Source: Stereocaulon alpinum
Lineage: Eukaryota; Ascomycota; Lecanoromycetes; Lecanorales; Stereocaulaceae
NCBI GenBank assembly: GCA_018257865.1
Contig: JAEUBA010000022.1
Coordinates: 62,001-126,000 of the forward strand
Direction: 5' to 3'
DNA length: 64,000 bases
Shown here: positions 21,025 to 32,400 of the stretch, piece by piece
Layout of the letters: each line of letters starts with the position of its first letter
How positions within the stretch are numbered: the stretch's first letter is position 1
The notes under the pieces: model-generated
Databases searched by the model: none
What the model saw: the letters and a program-made list of their open reading frames with translations, nothing else
Told to the model about the DNA's origin: nothing
Made by a program: the position numbers and the translations under genes

Positions 21025-22058
21025 ATGGCTCCATTTCATGATCGAAAGCCAGCCGAAACGTCTAGACTGACTCGTGCCGACCTTGAACTCCCTCCAGCTG
21101 TCAGAGCCCGTCTCCCTCGTGGGACTCCCATCATGAAGCTCTCGCGTGAAATACACCTCAAGATCGTCGAAATGCTCGAGTTCCCTGAGGACATGTGCCT
21201 GAAATCTACAAGTCAATACTTTTATCAACTCGTCAAGCCCATGGATATAGACCAATTGTGGGAAGCAGAGCTGTCAAATCCCCACTTCCGTTATCGCTTG
21301 ATGGGGTGTCCAGGTTGTCTTCGCCTTCGCAGGCGTCTCGAATTCTTCGGTACGCACTTTTCGGAGTCTTTGCTACCCAGTTCGCACTGTCATCTGGGTC
21401 ATCAGCAAGCGTTGCGAGCAATGATTGACATCTTGCCCTCCCAACGTATTCTACGACTGTTCATCTTACCCATAAGGATAGATGCTTACTTCGAACGTGA
21501 GTAGATGCTATGCGCCTTCCACCTCACGTATTACCCGGCGCCCGCACTTGCATCGATTGTGGAGTGAAAGGTATACAGCATAGCCTCAAAAGCGGCGATA
21601 TGGTTGCTTGGGACGGCTACCGTCATGTCATGTGCAAGATGTGCGAGGAATTCAAGTCCTCCAGCCCCCGGAAGGCCTTGGGTATTTGCCAGAAGTGTTG
21701 GGATGTGTCACCTGCGGTGTCTACGTACGGACGAAGTGATCGTCATGCCTATCGTCAGGCTTGGGAGCACGAGTTCCATTTGATGCAGCTAAGAGTCACC
21801 GGAAGCATGCAGTTCCACCATGGTCTTGTATGCCGAAAATGCTATAAAGATCTTGACAGATGCACTTCGGTCAAAGCTATCCTTTCCAAAGTCGATCGCA
21901 CGGATTTGTGCCGACTATGTCTTGTCAAGACCTTTGGATGCTGTCCACGTAACTATAGCACAGGTAATCACACTGGTTCCATAGTCATTGCTCGCCTCGC
22001 TGACCATGGTCGTAGAAATTCCCAAGAGGGCCCTACCTCGATGGCGCCGCCTGTCTGA
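21025..22058 (+). CDS. F-box protein with multiple CxxC clusters
   Basis: Predicted SCF-type adaptor of an expanded fungal family; partner and target unknown. Exons 21025-21349 and 21505-22058 give 292 residues. The start is the first ATG in frame. The F-box is at about residues 37-75 (MKLSREIHLKIVEMLEF..STSQYF). A cysteine-rich part follows: CPGC, CIDCG, CKMC, CQKC, CRKC and CRLC, likely binding zinc. The 155-nt intron is inferred from a GTACGC donor, a GCTTAC branch site and restored frame just before the CIDCG part. Two or three related copies lie at 24.9-26.8 kb. The C-terminal 30 residues are uncertain, since another intron could start near 21965. Confidence 0.65.
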
Positions 22059-22911
22059 CTCACAAGTAAGAGGTGTAGCGAAGTCAAGTGAAAGATGGAG
22101 CGGATGAGCGGTGTTTCTCCGAGCATCACAACGTGATCGCCAGCTTTTTCTTACGAGTTCGAGGTTGGTATTACAACATGTAATGGCAAGTCCTTAATGG
22201 TGACCAAGCTGCAAAGACTACCTTAGCTCGCATTCCGTGCTAACTAATCACCGGAGAAAAGCACAGAACTTTTCAGTCAACATGTTAAATGACATTTCGA
22301 TGATATGCGCGCATGTAAAACCAGCATTTCAAAATTCTCGAAGGCTGAAGGAAGTGGCAAGCCGAGTCGTCTCTTCATCAGCCAATCGGTAAGCGTAAAG
22401 GCCATGAGGGCTATCTCACGAGTGATTCCCCTCACTTGTAGCTGTCAGGCTCCAAGTCATTACACGTCGCTGGTCGTCACTCCAGAAAGCCTTGCCTGCT
22501 ACTGCTTCCTGAATTGATCGAGTCCACGAGAAGCTTAGCCATTCTATCGAGATCAGATTTCTGCTTTTCGGACCGTATAACTATACACTTCAATTTCGCA
22601 CTCCGCACAGTAATACGCCTGGTGCAAACGCCGTACGCTAATCGCCCAGCCAATCATGGTAGATTCGAGTTCGGCATCAATCTGCACAGGGACAAGCCAT
22701 TGGTCAGAAACAAGGTATGTTCAAGGATACAGAAATTGGACTAATAGCATATGTAGTAAGGGAGCACTAAGTCTTATCGGTCTTATTACATGATAGCGAC
22801 AACAGATGACCTTTACCAGTCATATCTCGCTCTTCGAAGACCGACAATTATCCACAATCATCGAGCTCAGTTTTCGTCACTCGTTGCCTCTTCAAGCAAG
22901 ATAAGTCTTCT
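22059..22911. other. Intergenic stretch, no gene supported
   Basis: Short frames at 22305-22744 show no domain. I see nothing beyond probable 3' flanks of the convergent F-box and J-domain genes. Confidence 0.4.
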
Positions 22912-23708
22912 CTACCACCTAGCCTCCTGCGCTTCGAACTCTTCCCTATGTGCGTCCCTAATTTCCTCCATCTCGACATCAAAGACACGGTTCTGCTCGT
23001 CCCTGCTCCGCTGCCTCCTGTGTTCGTCCCTTTCCCTGAACAACCCTTGATGCTCCATTTCCTGTACACGAAGCGAAGCACGAAGGTATTGCAGTCGCTG
23101 CTTGCGCCTATTACTCGCCCGTTTGAACCTCTCTCTCATTGATTCCTCGCTAACCTCGTTACATATGCTGCCCTGGGTCTCCACTCCCCGCATGGCTTCG
23201 TCTTCTCGATCCTGCGATATCATGTCTTGGACCTCCAGTTCGAGGATCTTTGCGTTGAGCTCCCACATGGCTGTTTGCAATCGGAGCATTTCCCTGTATC
23301 GCAGCCGAGCGCCCGTTAACCATTGAGGTTCCTGTTCTCCTTCGTATGATTTACGCGCTTTCTCCTTCTCTCTATCTGCCATTGCCTCTTCTGCCCAATG
23401 CCTCTTCTGCCCAATGCCTCTTCTGCCCAATGCCTCGAGCCATCCTCGTTCCGAGCTGTACTCGCTCCGTAATTGCTTGACTAGCGTTCTTGTTCGGTGA
23501 GTTTCTCGTTATATCCACGCCTTTTCATGTGGTCGGAAAGGATCTCGTGCGCTTCGTTGAGTTGTTGAAAGGCGGTAGTAGATTCTGCAGTGTTGCCGTT
23601 CTTGTCTGGATGGCACTTCAGGGCTAGGCTCTTATATGCTATTTTGATCTCTAATGGGCCGGCTTCCTTGCTGACGCCTAGGATGTCGTAGAAGGTCTTT
23701 GGAGCCAT
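22912..23708 (-). CDS. J-domain protein with Arg/Glu-rich tail, possibly broken
   Basis: The first part (23708-about 23500) is a clear DnaJ domain, MAPKTFYDILGVSKEAG with CHPDKNGN carrying the HPD motif that stimulates Hsp70 ATPase. The tail (about 23480-22912) is a helical, charged region (WLTGARLRYREMLRLQ, FKRASNRRKQRLQYLRASL) typical of a fungal J-protein family. The two are in different frames: the J frame hits TAG at 23481-23483. A 38-nt intron with a weak GTGGAT donor and CGCTAG acceptor would join them; otherwise there is a frameshift. Three perfect 16-bp copies at 23383-23430 lie in the tail reading frame. The cysteine-containing C-terminus I associate with relatives is not seen. Confidence 0.55.
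23383..23430. repeat. Three perfect 16-bp tandem copies inside coding sequence
   Basis: The unit TGCCTCTTCTGCCCAA is repeated three times without change. Sixteen is not a multiple of three, so every gain or loss of a copy would shift the frame of the J-protein tail. Confidence 0.9.
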
Positions 23709-24958
23709 GGTGAATGGAACAGTGCAGGCGGAGGAGTCGTTTGAGTGGTTACAATGTTTGACTGTAACTTAGACACGGTAGAGGTATATAGTAGTATGCA
23801 CGAGGAAAAGCCTGGATGCTGCAGACGATGGCTTTGGATGGTCCAACTGCATGTTTCGTCTTTAGCATGTGAATTTTCAAACTAGATACTCTCTGTAGCA
23901 GTTGAAAGATGCTACATGTGAAAAGGCACGAATTCAGGAATACCCTAAGCGAAAGCACGTGAAACGGTCGAGCGTTTTCGCATTGCCAGAACAGCAAGAA
24001 ATTTTGTCGCCCAGCATGACCACAGAACTACATACTTCCTTTGCCATACGCAACCTTGACCTGTTTAAATTGTAGCATCGTACACTCGGGCATTCCTACA
24101 GGTGGTCTCCTGCGATATCATCATGACCCAAGACTTCGTTTATTCGCCAGAAAATTTGATTTCGATATCATCTTGGCCACATACTCTATTTTATAGCTCA
24201 AGCCTTGGCGCCTCTGAGCTGCCTCTAAGTCGCAACTTCTACAACGGGAACACTCAACGCTCACTCACCAGATCGTTCCAGAATGACATACGTCTTCACT
24301 CGACAATTTCCAGACCACCGGACTCGAGAAACGTCGAATTCCGTGTACGCTTTTGCTGTGTTTATAATGTTGGGTCCAAGAGATTTAGTGTTCATTGCTA
24401 GAGAACGAAGTGCTACGGTGGCGATAAAAGGGGCAAGCTTCGAAACAATTTAGTCTAAGTTTGCCGTTGATCATCCTATCTTAAAAGCCCAGAGTATACG
24501 ATTTCTATTTACCAACATAGTTGAAACGGTATCAGAGTTGGAATTTGCAGGCAGGAAACTTACGAGAAGAGCATTTCAGGAGCCTTAAGAGGCCCATGTT
24601 ATGTCATTTAAGCGCTGAAAGAGCGCCAAATGATGGCATAGCGTACTCGAAGACTGGACTGTTGAGGAAACGCCCTGATTGTAGCCGGTCGCAACAGCCT
24701 CGCCTTTTCGCAGCGCCGTAGGTGGAAGCTTCCTTCTGTAGCTATGTGGCATATCCAAGTACTTTACAAATCTCCCCATTACTCGTTTGCACAGACTTTG
24801 AAGAATTTTATAACAAGCAGTTCTATCCAATGTGTATCTCATTCTTGAAACCTCGAGCGATTATTGCAACTTTAGCCCACTGTCCTCTGACCAGACGAAA
24901 GAGCCAACAGTCCAGCACAGCTCCCAAGGGCAACGACCTATCCCCCGCCAACAGCAGT
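23709..24958. other. Intergenic stretch, no gene supported
   Basis: Open frames at 24102-24401 (plus) and 23997-23749 (minus) have no recognisable product. The in-frame extension upstream of 24959 could add a leader to the next F-box gene, but shows no domain. Confidence 0.4.
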
Positions 24959-25417
24959 ATGACTTCACCAAAATCGCTACAGGGTCTTCCCACGGAGCTA
25001 TTGCTCACTATTACGGCCAAAGTCCATCCCCTTTCGCGCATATGCCTCAAGCTCACGAACCCTCATTTCTACAACGCTATCCCAGGCCTATCAGAGGATG
25101 AACTCGTACTCATACAACGCGAGCTGCGGGATAACGCGATCTGCAGAGAACCCATCAGTAAATGGATTAGCCGAGGCGACGATTACGCTGTCTGCTTCAC
25201 CTGCTTGAGAATTCGTCCCAAATCCAAATTTGAGCCCGAGCATCATCATTGGCCATACTACTCTTCTTCGAGAAAGTTTTGTATAGACTGTGGCTACATC
25301 ATCATCAGAGGAAGCCCATATGCAAGGTGCCGGCGATGCGGATGGTTGACTAGGCTGCCAGCAGATGGAGGAGAGCCTATGTCAGCAGTGTGTCCTGGAG
25401 GCTTATGCGGACGGTAG
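24959..25417 (+). CDS. Short F-box/CxxC protein, paralogue
   Basis: One exon, 152 residues from ATG 24959. The F-box opens almost at once (LQGLPTELLLTITAKVHP, then RICLKLTNPHFYNAIPGL). The zinc-type pairs are CFTC at about residue 80, CIDCG near 113 and CRRCG near 129. It belongs to the family of the 21.0-kb gene but lacks the extra C-terminal pairs. Upstream in-frame codons reach back to about 24722, so a longer start is possible; I chose the ATG directly before the F-box. The role, presumably substrate selection in an SCF complex, is inferred from family only. Confidence 0.65.
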   Translation: MTSPKSLQGLPTELLLTITAKVHPLSRICLKLTNPHFYNAIPGLSEDELVLIQRELRDNAICREPISKWISRGDDYAVCFTCLRIRPKSKFEPEHHHWPYYSSSRKFCIDCGYIIIRGSPYARCRRCGWLTRLPADGGEPMSAVCPGGLCGR

Positions 25418-25806
25418 TAGGGGATTGGCATAAGATTGGGTGCGTGTGACGGGATATGGAGGGATAGCTACAGCAGTTGCAGGTAAGATGCACGTGAGAG
25501 GAACACAGTAATCACGAAGCATTGGTTGGGTCCTCCTGACAGAGCACACGCATAATTCAGACACAGCCAATGTGTCAAACGTAAATGGCATAACGACTTG
25601 CTGACGTTTTGGTACAGGAACAGAGTACATGCGTTATTCATACAAAGCCAATGTGTCAAGCACAAATGACACAACAACCTGCTGAAGCTTTGATACAGAG
25701 ACTAAGAACAGTACTCGCCTTTGGCTTTTCGTCCTCTAATCTCCCCATAAGACATTGCCATTCAGTGTCTCCTGCTTTTCGTACTGTTCTTAACAACAAG
25801 CCCCCG
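25418..25806. other. Spacer between F-box copies with a direct repeat
   Basis: GCCAATGTGTCAA occurs near 25567 and 25647 within two similar stretches of about 80 bp, each followed by AAATG(A/G)CA(C/T)AA and a CTTGCTGA/CCTGCTGA word. This is a short diverged tandem duplication. No gene was recognised. Confidence 0.5.
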
Positions 25807-26170
25807 ATGGCCCCGCTAACATCACTCCTAAGCCTTCCAACAGAGCTCCATCTTGCCATGATATCCAAACTCGATCCCCCTGTCCTCTATCTACCTCAAG
25901 CTGACAAATGTCCACTTCTATAAAACCATCAACCTCCAAATCCACGAACTCAACAGCGCACAAACCCAGCTCCATCATGACCCCAAGTAGCCCAACAGAG
26001 CCTCCTACTTCGCATGTTTCACCTGCTCAAATCTCCTTTATAGATCACCTTTCCATGGAGTTTGGTACATGGATACACCGGAATACGTAGGTCCACTTAC
26101 ACCTTGGCTGGCTAGGCACCGCTCTTGCGTCGACTGTGCTTTTGGTGTTGCACCTAGTGATCGAAAGTAG
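25807..26170 (+). pseudogene. Broken F-box/CxxC paralogue
   Basis: ATG 25807 starts LPTELHLAMISKLDPP, an F-box start like that of the copy at 24959. The frame then shifts at a run of five C at 25876-25880. In the second frame the rest of the family is readable: YLKLTNVHFYKTI, then TAG at 25988, ACFTC at about 26015, and CVDC at about 26126, ending at TAG 26168. The third CxxC is missing. One indel plus one nonsense codon disable it, unless the C-run is a sequencing error and the TAG lies in an unseen intron. Confidence 0.7.
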
Positions 26171-26279
26171 GTGTGCATAACGGGGTTTTCATGGAGAGGA
26201 TTGGGGTTGGAGAATGAAAACAAAGTGCAAGTAATGGTGGTAATAGAAGTAAGGAGGACAGGCGGGCGGTACATACGAG

Positions 26280-26843
26280 GTGCGGTTGGTTTCAACAACT
26301 CGATCAGAATCATGGAGAGACGTGCCTGTTTTAGAGTGGATAACGTTCTACCCAGCGAGCTCAAACACTCCTCTGGCAGCGCCAGACAATGCGCCGCTTC
26401 CTCGACTATTAGCATGCACGAATTGCAACCGATTGCGCCCCTTGAAGCACTTCACGCGAGATCAGATCGGTGCCGCCCCCAGGGTACCATCTTGGCGGTA
26501 CCATGACAACATCACGCACGGCTCCTCGGAAGAAGCGTGGCGTTCACTTGGCAAGAAGGTGGACGGCAAGCTAAAGGGTCGGTTAAGGGTGTGTATCGAT
26601 TGCAGCGGCAACGGCAATACTTCCAGTGACTGCTTGTCGGCGAACACGATGTTGATTAGGGTTAATGGTGTCAGACATGTGCTGTGCGTCAAGTGCAATA
26701 AGCAGCCGGGAAGAACGGATTGGGAAGGCACGAGTTATAAGCCTCACCCGATAGCTCTTTATGTGAACTGTCGCCTCTTGGAAAGGGATATGAGATGTGG
26801 AGAAGTAGCTGATAGGCGCTTTATTCGGTCACTGAACCGTTAG
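26280..26843 (+). pseudogene. CxxC part of a further F-box family copy, start missing
   Basis: The open frame ending at 26843 encodes ACTNCNRLRPLKHFTRDQI, later RVCIDCSGNGN and VLCVKCNKQPG, the same order of CxxC pairs as in the neighbouring family members. There is no ATG before the first pair and no F-box in frame, so either an upstream exon is missed or the 5' half is lost. A donor-like GTAGGT at about 26167 could join it to the broken copy to the left, which would make one composite gene. I list it as a fragment. Confidence 0.5.
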
Positions 26844-27049
26844 GGAGGGGAGGTCATGGCGAAGACGGGGGCTGTTCGGATGTGGAATGGTGGAGATGGA
26901 AGTTGTGATACCAGCCAGGTAAGGACAGGAGCGGGGACGGGTATTGGCATTGCAATGGCTCAATGGCTTGCTTTTTCCAGCACCTTTATGGTCTTAGACA
27001 CCCTTCACAACAAGAAGCCGATGGACCGAAATCTGATTTCATTTCACAC
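26844..27049. other. Short convergent spacer
   Basis: Between the F-box fragment and the 3' end of IMP dehydrogenase. No feature seen. Confidence 0.5.
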
Positions 27050-28944
27050 TCATGAGTAAAGCTTCTTATCAAAACTATGCAAGCCGTGCACATTCCCCTC
27101 TGCCTGCGCACTCACAGTCCGCAACTCAAATCTAACTTTCCCCTCCCGCACACCTCTCCTCAGCTCTCCTAGGCTCTTGGCCCCAATGTCTTGCAAGCTG
27201 TGCTGAAGACCGGCGAGCAAATAGGGCACAAATTTTGTAACGCTTCCTCGGTCCAATACAGATCCCGACACACCCTGTGCAACGAGCAATCTGTCGCCTT
27301 CGCTGAAGTAGCGCGCTGTCCCAGCGTTACTAGCCTTGGAAGTCTTGGTGACGGCTCCAGCCTTCTTGTCTTCCATAGCATCGATACTGCCCATACCACG
27401 ATAGGCTTTGACCAACTGCCCTTCGCGGCTGACGAAGTAGTTACCAGGTGACTCAGTGGTTCCGGCCAATAGTCCGCCCATCATCACGGTACTCGCACCC
27501 AGAGCAAGCCCCTTGACGATGTGTCCGACGTTTTGAATTCCACCATCCGCTATGCATGGGACACCGAACCTTGCAGCGAAATTTGAGACGTTGAAGACGG
27601 ACGCCGCTTGTGGACGGCCTACGGCCATCACTTCTTGTGTTATGCATGCGGAGCCAGAGCCCATGCCTATGCGTAAGCCATCGACGCCTGCGGCGATGAG
27701 AGATGCGGCTTGGGCTGTGGTGACGACGTTGCCTCCTATAACGTCAAGATCTGGGTATTCTCTCTTAATGTATCTTATCATCTCGATCTGAAAGATTGAA
27801 TTGCCTTGCGAAGAGTCAAGAACAACGACGTCGAGACCCACATCTACCAGCTTCTTTAACCGCTCTTTATCTTCAGGTCGTGTTCCAACTGCAGCGGCGC
27901 AGATGAGTTGCTTTGAGTGTGGAAGTTTAGAAGCGAGCGGGTAGTGGAGGTTCTTCATCAGATCGGAGCGAGATAGGAGGGAGATGAGGTGATCGTTCAT
28001 GGGGTCGACGATTGGAAGCTTGCCTTTCTTTGACGTTGAGAGGACGGCATTGGCTTCAGTGAGGGTGGTACCCGAAGGGGCTGTAACAAGGTCGGTGGAC
28101 ATGACGGCTGTGACAGGATCGTTATGATTGGGATGGAACTGAATGTCGCGAGACGTTATCATGCCAATGAGGCGAGAGCGAAGGGTGCCATTTTCTGGGT
28201 AATGTTAGCCTGCATTGTTCTGGAAATGCTGCAAAAACTGTATGCTTTGGTGCTTTCTCATAGAGTTGAAGATAGTTCTTCCGCAGTACGATGAGATCGT
28301 TTTGGTTGAACGAAAGTTAATTGTAATTGTGATAATCATAGAAAGAAGATCGAGCATACGCATGACAGGAAGAAGGCCTACCTGTGACAGGAAAACCGCC
28401 AAAGCCCCACTTCTCCTTCAAAGCCTTCGCCTCTCCTACAGTTGTTTTTGGCGAGAGTACGACTGGGTCCAAGATGAACCCATTTTCGAATCGCTTGACC
28501 TTTCTGACCATTTCGGCCTGATCTTCTGCTGAGCAATTGTGGTGGACAACGCCGAGACCTCCAAGCAAAGCCAGGTGTATTGCCATGGAATGTTCAGTAA
28601 CAGTGTCCATGGGCGAGGAGACTAGAGGCGTCTTGAGAGAGACTCGCTTGGTAACCGGGGTGTCCAAGGAAACCTCTGAGGCAGCGAAGCCTGCAATGAG
28701 ACATTAGCAAAGGCGGGTCCTGGGGGCATGGCACGAAAGTACCGATGTAACCAGGGAGCACGAGGAAGTCATTATAAGTTAGGCCGCCATTAATTCGAGA
28801 GTCGAGCAGAGTTTTTGCATCTAATCCATCGCCATCCTTGTATTCGGCATTCAGTACCTCAAGAGCTTTTGTGTAGTCCAAGACCTTTTGTTCGGGCAGC
28901 AGCGGTGAGCTGCCGTTTGTAGCATCCCCATTAGTGAGAGTCAT
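27050..28944 (-). CDS. Inosine-5'-monophosphate dehydrogenase
   Basis: Converts IMP to XMP with NAD+, the rate-limiting step of guanine nucleotide synthesis; cytosolic tetramer. Exons 28944-28743, 28690-28382 and 28194-27050 give 551 residues, normal for fungi. The N-terminal barrel starts with LTYNDFLVLPGYIGFAASE and VSSPMDTVTEH. The CBS pair lies at about 135-250 (MITSRDIQF, LPIVD). The active-site loop GMGSGSACITQ carries the catalytic Cys at about 354. The flap region follows (YRGMGSIDAM). The end has a KVRFELRT stretch. The residue before the catalytic Cys is Ala where human IMPDH2 has Ile. Introns are 52 and 187 nt; the second is long for this window. Divergent from rng2 over 489 bp. 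Confidence 0.95.
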
Positions 28945-29433
28945 GATTCGAAAATCCTGAAAGGGACGATGCAATTATGAGCGTCTAAATAAGATATAGT
29001 CAACTGTCGGCCTCGGTCACGACGTTGTGCTGACGGGTCGAAGTTACCTTCTCCCAAGAAAGAAAAGGAAAGAATTCGCGTTGGACCCTCGAGGATTTTG
29101 ATAGTGGGCGGAAAGCCAATCGCAACACGCTAAGCGCGATAGGAAAAGCGCCCGCTTGTCGCCATTGTTTACAATTCTATCTTGGCTTTTTCAACGGTCA
29201 ACATCATCATCGACTTCGTAACCCATGAACTATGCGCTCTCCGGAAAGGCTGCTAAGACCAAATGTGTACCTCGACGAGCGTCGTACTGTCATACCTTGG
29301 AAGTAATACCAATGGGGGCAACAATCGCCATTGTCTGTTGATCAGGAATGCGGGTGTTGTTCGCTAAGTCATTGCGTGAGGAAGGGTCTATCAAGCACAC
29401 AGCTGAGGAAAGGAAACTGCGACGGAGGCCGTG
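28945..29433. promoter_or_regulatory. Shared intergenic promoter region (IMPDH / rng2)
   Basis: The 489 bp between divergent start codons of IMPDH and the IQGAP gene. Both promoters must lie here. No known element is clear to me. Confidence 0.5.
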
Positions 29434-32400
29434 ATGGCATACTATCAATCATCTCAGCAACCTGAGTCGAAAAAACATTCTCCTGGCAGGTCGAGCCCAT
29501 TGCGCTATGCGCCATCAAACGCCTCCTCGAGCTCATCCGCCTACTCTTCGTCATCGAACCCGTTTCCCCCGAGCCGCACTAGCACCATGTCTTCTAACAC
29601 ATCTAGCGCATATCAAAAGTTCGGGGCCGGCCACAAGCGGGGCATTAGCGACATGTCTCCAACCCGCGCTTCGGCAAGAGACGAGTCAGATCGACCTGAT
29701 ATGACCGCTGCTACAGGCTACAAGACAGCGAGGCAATCCCTCAGGCCATTACCGCAGGCGCCAAGCTCTTCTCCTCCTACTTCAACGCTCAAGCCAAAAC
29801 CCTACGACCAAAGTATTGTGGAGCCTTCAAAACATCACTACGACGAGCACGACTATTTTTCTCACGCCGGTCCCTCTAAGCCGGTCAGACCAACTACCAT
29901 GACCTTAGGTCGGGCTGGATCAGTCACACCTCTGTCATCTGCATCGCACAGGAAAGGGCAGCATCCACACAATCATACAAGTCCGCATGGGCCCAGTCTT
30001 ACTTCGCCTGACCTCACCACTCTCAAGAAATCATCCACACCATATCTCAAAACTCTTTCGAAATTTGCTCAGAGTGGATCAGGTGAGGAGTTCGCAATCA
30101 CTTCTCCATCGGTTGCCGGTCTTGCGGGGCGGAGACAGCTGAAGCGATCGGACTCCACCAGAGCCACTAAATCAACCGGAGCATCAAGCAATCTTAGGGC
30201 ATCGGCATGGTCCGAAAACAATTGGATGGAAAAGCAAAGACAGTTCCTACAGGCATACGAGTACCTCTGCCATATTGGAGAAGCAAAGGAATGGATAGAA
30301 GATATCATACACCAGACGTTACCTCCGATTGTACAGTTGGAGGAAGCCTTGCGGGATGGAGTCACGCTCGCGGAAATCGTTCAAGCTTTCTACCCAGACC
30401 AGCCAATACGCATATTCCGACATCACAAACTACAGTTCCGTCACTCGGATAATATTGCTCTCTTCTTTCGATTTTTGGCAGACATCGAACTCCCTGAGCT
30501 CTTCCGCTTCGAATTAATCGACCTCTACGAGAAGAAAAACATTCCCAAAGTGATCTACTGTATTCATGCTCTATCATGGCTGCTGTATCGAAAGGGCATT
30601 GTGGACTTCCGAATAGGCAATCTTGTCGGCCAGCTCGAATTCGAACATCACGAACTAGAAGAGATGCAAAAGGGCCTAGATAAAGCAGGAGTCAGTATGC
30701 CTAGCTTCTCTGGCATGGGCGCAAGCTTCGGCGCAGAACCAGAGCCGGAGCCGGAGCCCGTAGAATCGGAAGATGAGAGAATCGCCAGAGAGCTCTCGGA
30801 GCAGGGGATAATAATAATAGACCTTCAATCGCAGATACGAGGATCACTAGTTCGATTGGGGCTAGGAGACAATATGCAATGCCTTTGGGACTCGGAAGAA
30901 ATGCTTGTGGGCCTTCAATCCATAATCAGAGGGAAATGGGCGAGAGAAGTTGCGGACTATCGCCTGAGTATGAAGAACTTCGCTATAGACCTTCAAAGTG
31001 CGGCAAGAGGTTTCATTCTACGGAGCCGGCAACGAGGCAGAGAAGAGAAGTGGAGACGTAGGGAGAAGGAGGTAGTTGCTTTGCAAAGTCTTGTGCGAGC
31101 AGGAAAGGCCAGGGTTGACACTCAGTATTTGAAGTCACGCGCAAGGAAAGAGGAGTCGGGCATCCGATTGTTGCAAGCCGCCATAAGGGGTGCATTGAAA
31201 CGGAACGTTGTCTATGAGCAGCATGAGGAGGCCAGAGTTGCTGCTGCAACTGTGGACGGTCTACAGGCGGCGATTAGGGGGATGCTCCAGCGGCAGAGGG
31301 TCCAAGGCGAGCAGCAGCGGCTGCAAGAAGCGGAACAAGTCGTGACGAAGTTACAAGCAGCAGCAAGGGCGACGGCCGAGAGGGGGCGAATTGCAAAAGA
31401 AGCCCAAAAATTAAAAAATCTGGACGTGACATGGCGCTCGCTCCAGTCAATCTCGATAGGATTTTTATGTCGAACACGGCTCGAAATGCTTAGGAACGAG
31501 CTGTACTGTCAGCAAAAATCGATCGCGACCGCTCAAGCCCTTGCGCGTGGAGATGCTCTTCGGCAGAACCTGCTACAGCTGAAGTCATCTCTGAGCAATG
31601 CTGAAGGAAGCATTCGTGCTTTCCAGGCTACAGCTCGTGCCTACCTGCTTCGAAGAAGGCATACGGATGATCTTCAGGCTCTGCGATCCCACGTGCCGCA
31701 AGTGGCATTGTTACAAGCTTGGATCCGAGGCCAATCCCTTCGACGAGTTCAACAAAAAGTCCGTGGGGACTTATTGTCCAATCTATTCGAGATCGTCAAA
31801 CTGCAGGCGCTGTCGCGGGCGATGCTCATCAGGTCGGACGTTGGCGAGCTTCTAAATCAATTGGAGGAGGAGGAACTCAGTGTAGCCGAGCTTCAGGCTG
31901 CCATACGAGGGACCTTACTCCGCGCAAATTACGCCGAGAAGCAGCGTTTCTTCAAAGCCAACATGGAAAAAGTCGTGAAAGTGCAAAGTTTCGTCCGGGC
32001 GAAGCTGCAAGGCGAAGCCTACAAAAGCCTGACCACTGGTGCGAATCCACCTGTTGGTACTGTCAAAGGCTTTGTGCATTTGCTGAATGACAGTAACTTC
32101 GACTTCGACGAAGAGGTGGAGTTTGAACGACTTCGTAAGACCGTCGTGCAGCATGTACGGCAGAACGAGATGGCGGATCAGTATATCGCTCAGTTGGACA
32201 TCAAAATCGCGCTCCTGGTTAAGAACAAGATCACGCTGGATGAAGTAGTCAAGCATCAGAAACATTTTGGGGGTGCGGCCGGTCATCTTCTGACCAACAC
32301 TGAAATCTCTTCCAAGGACCCGTTCGACCTCAAAGCACTCAACAAGACCTCAAGGAAGAAGCTAGAGCACTATCAAGAACTCTTCTTCATACTCCAGACA

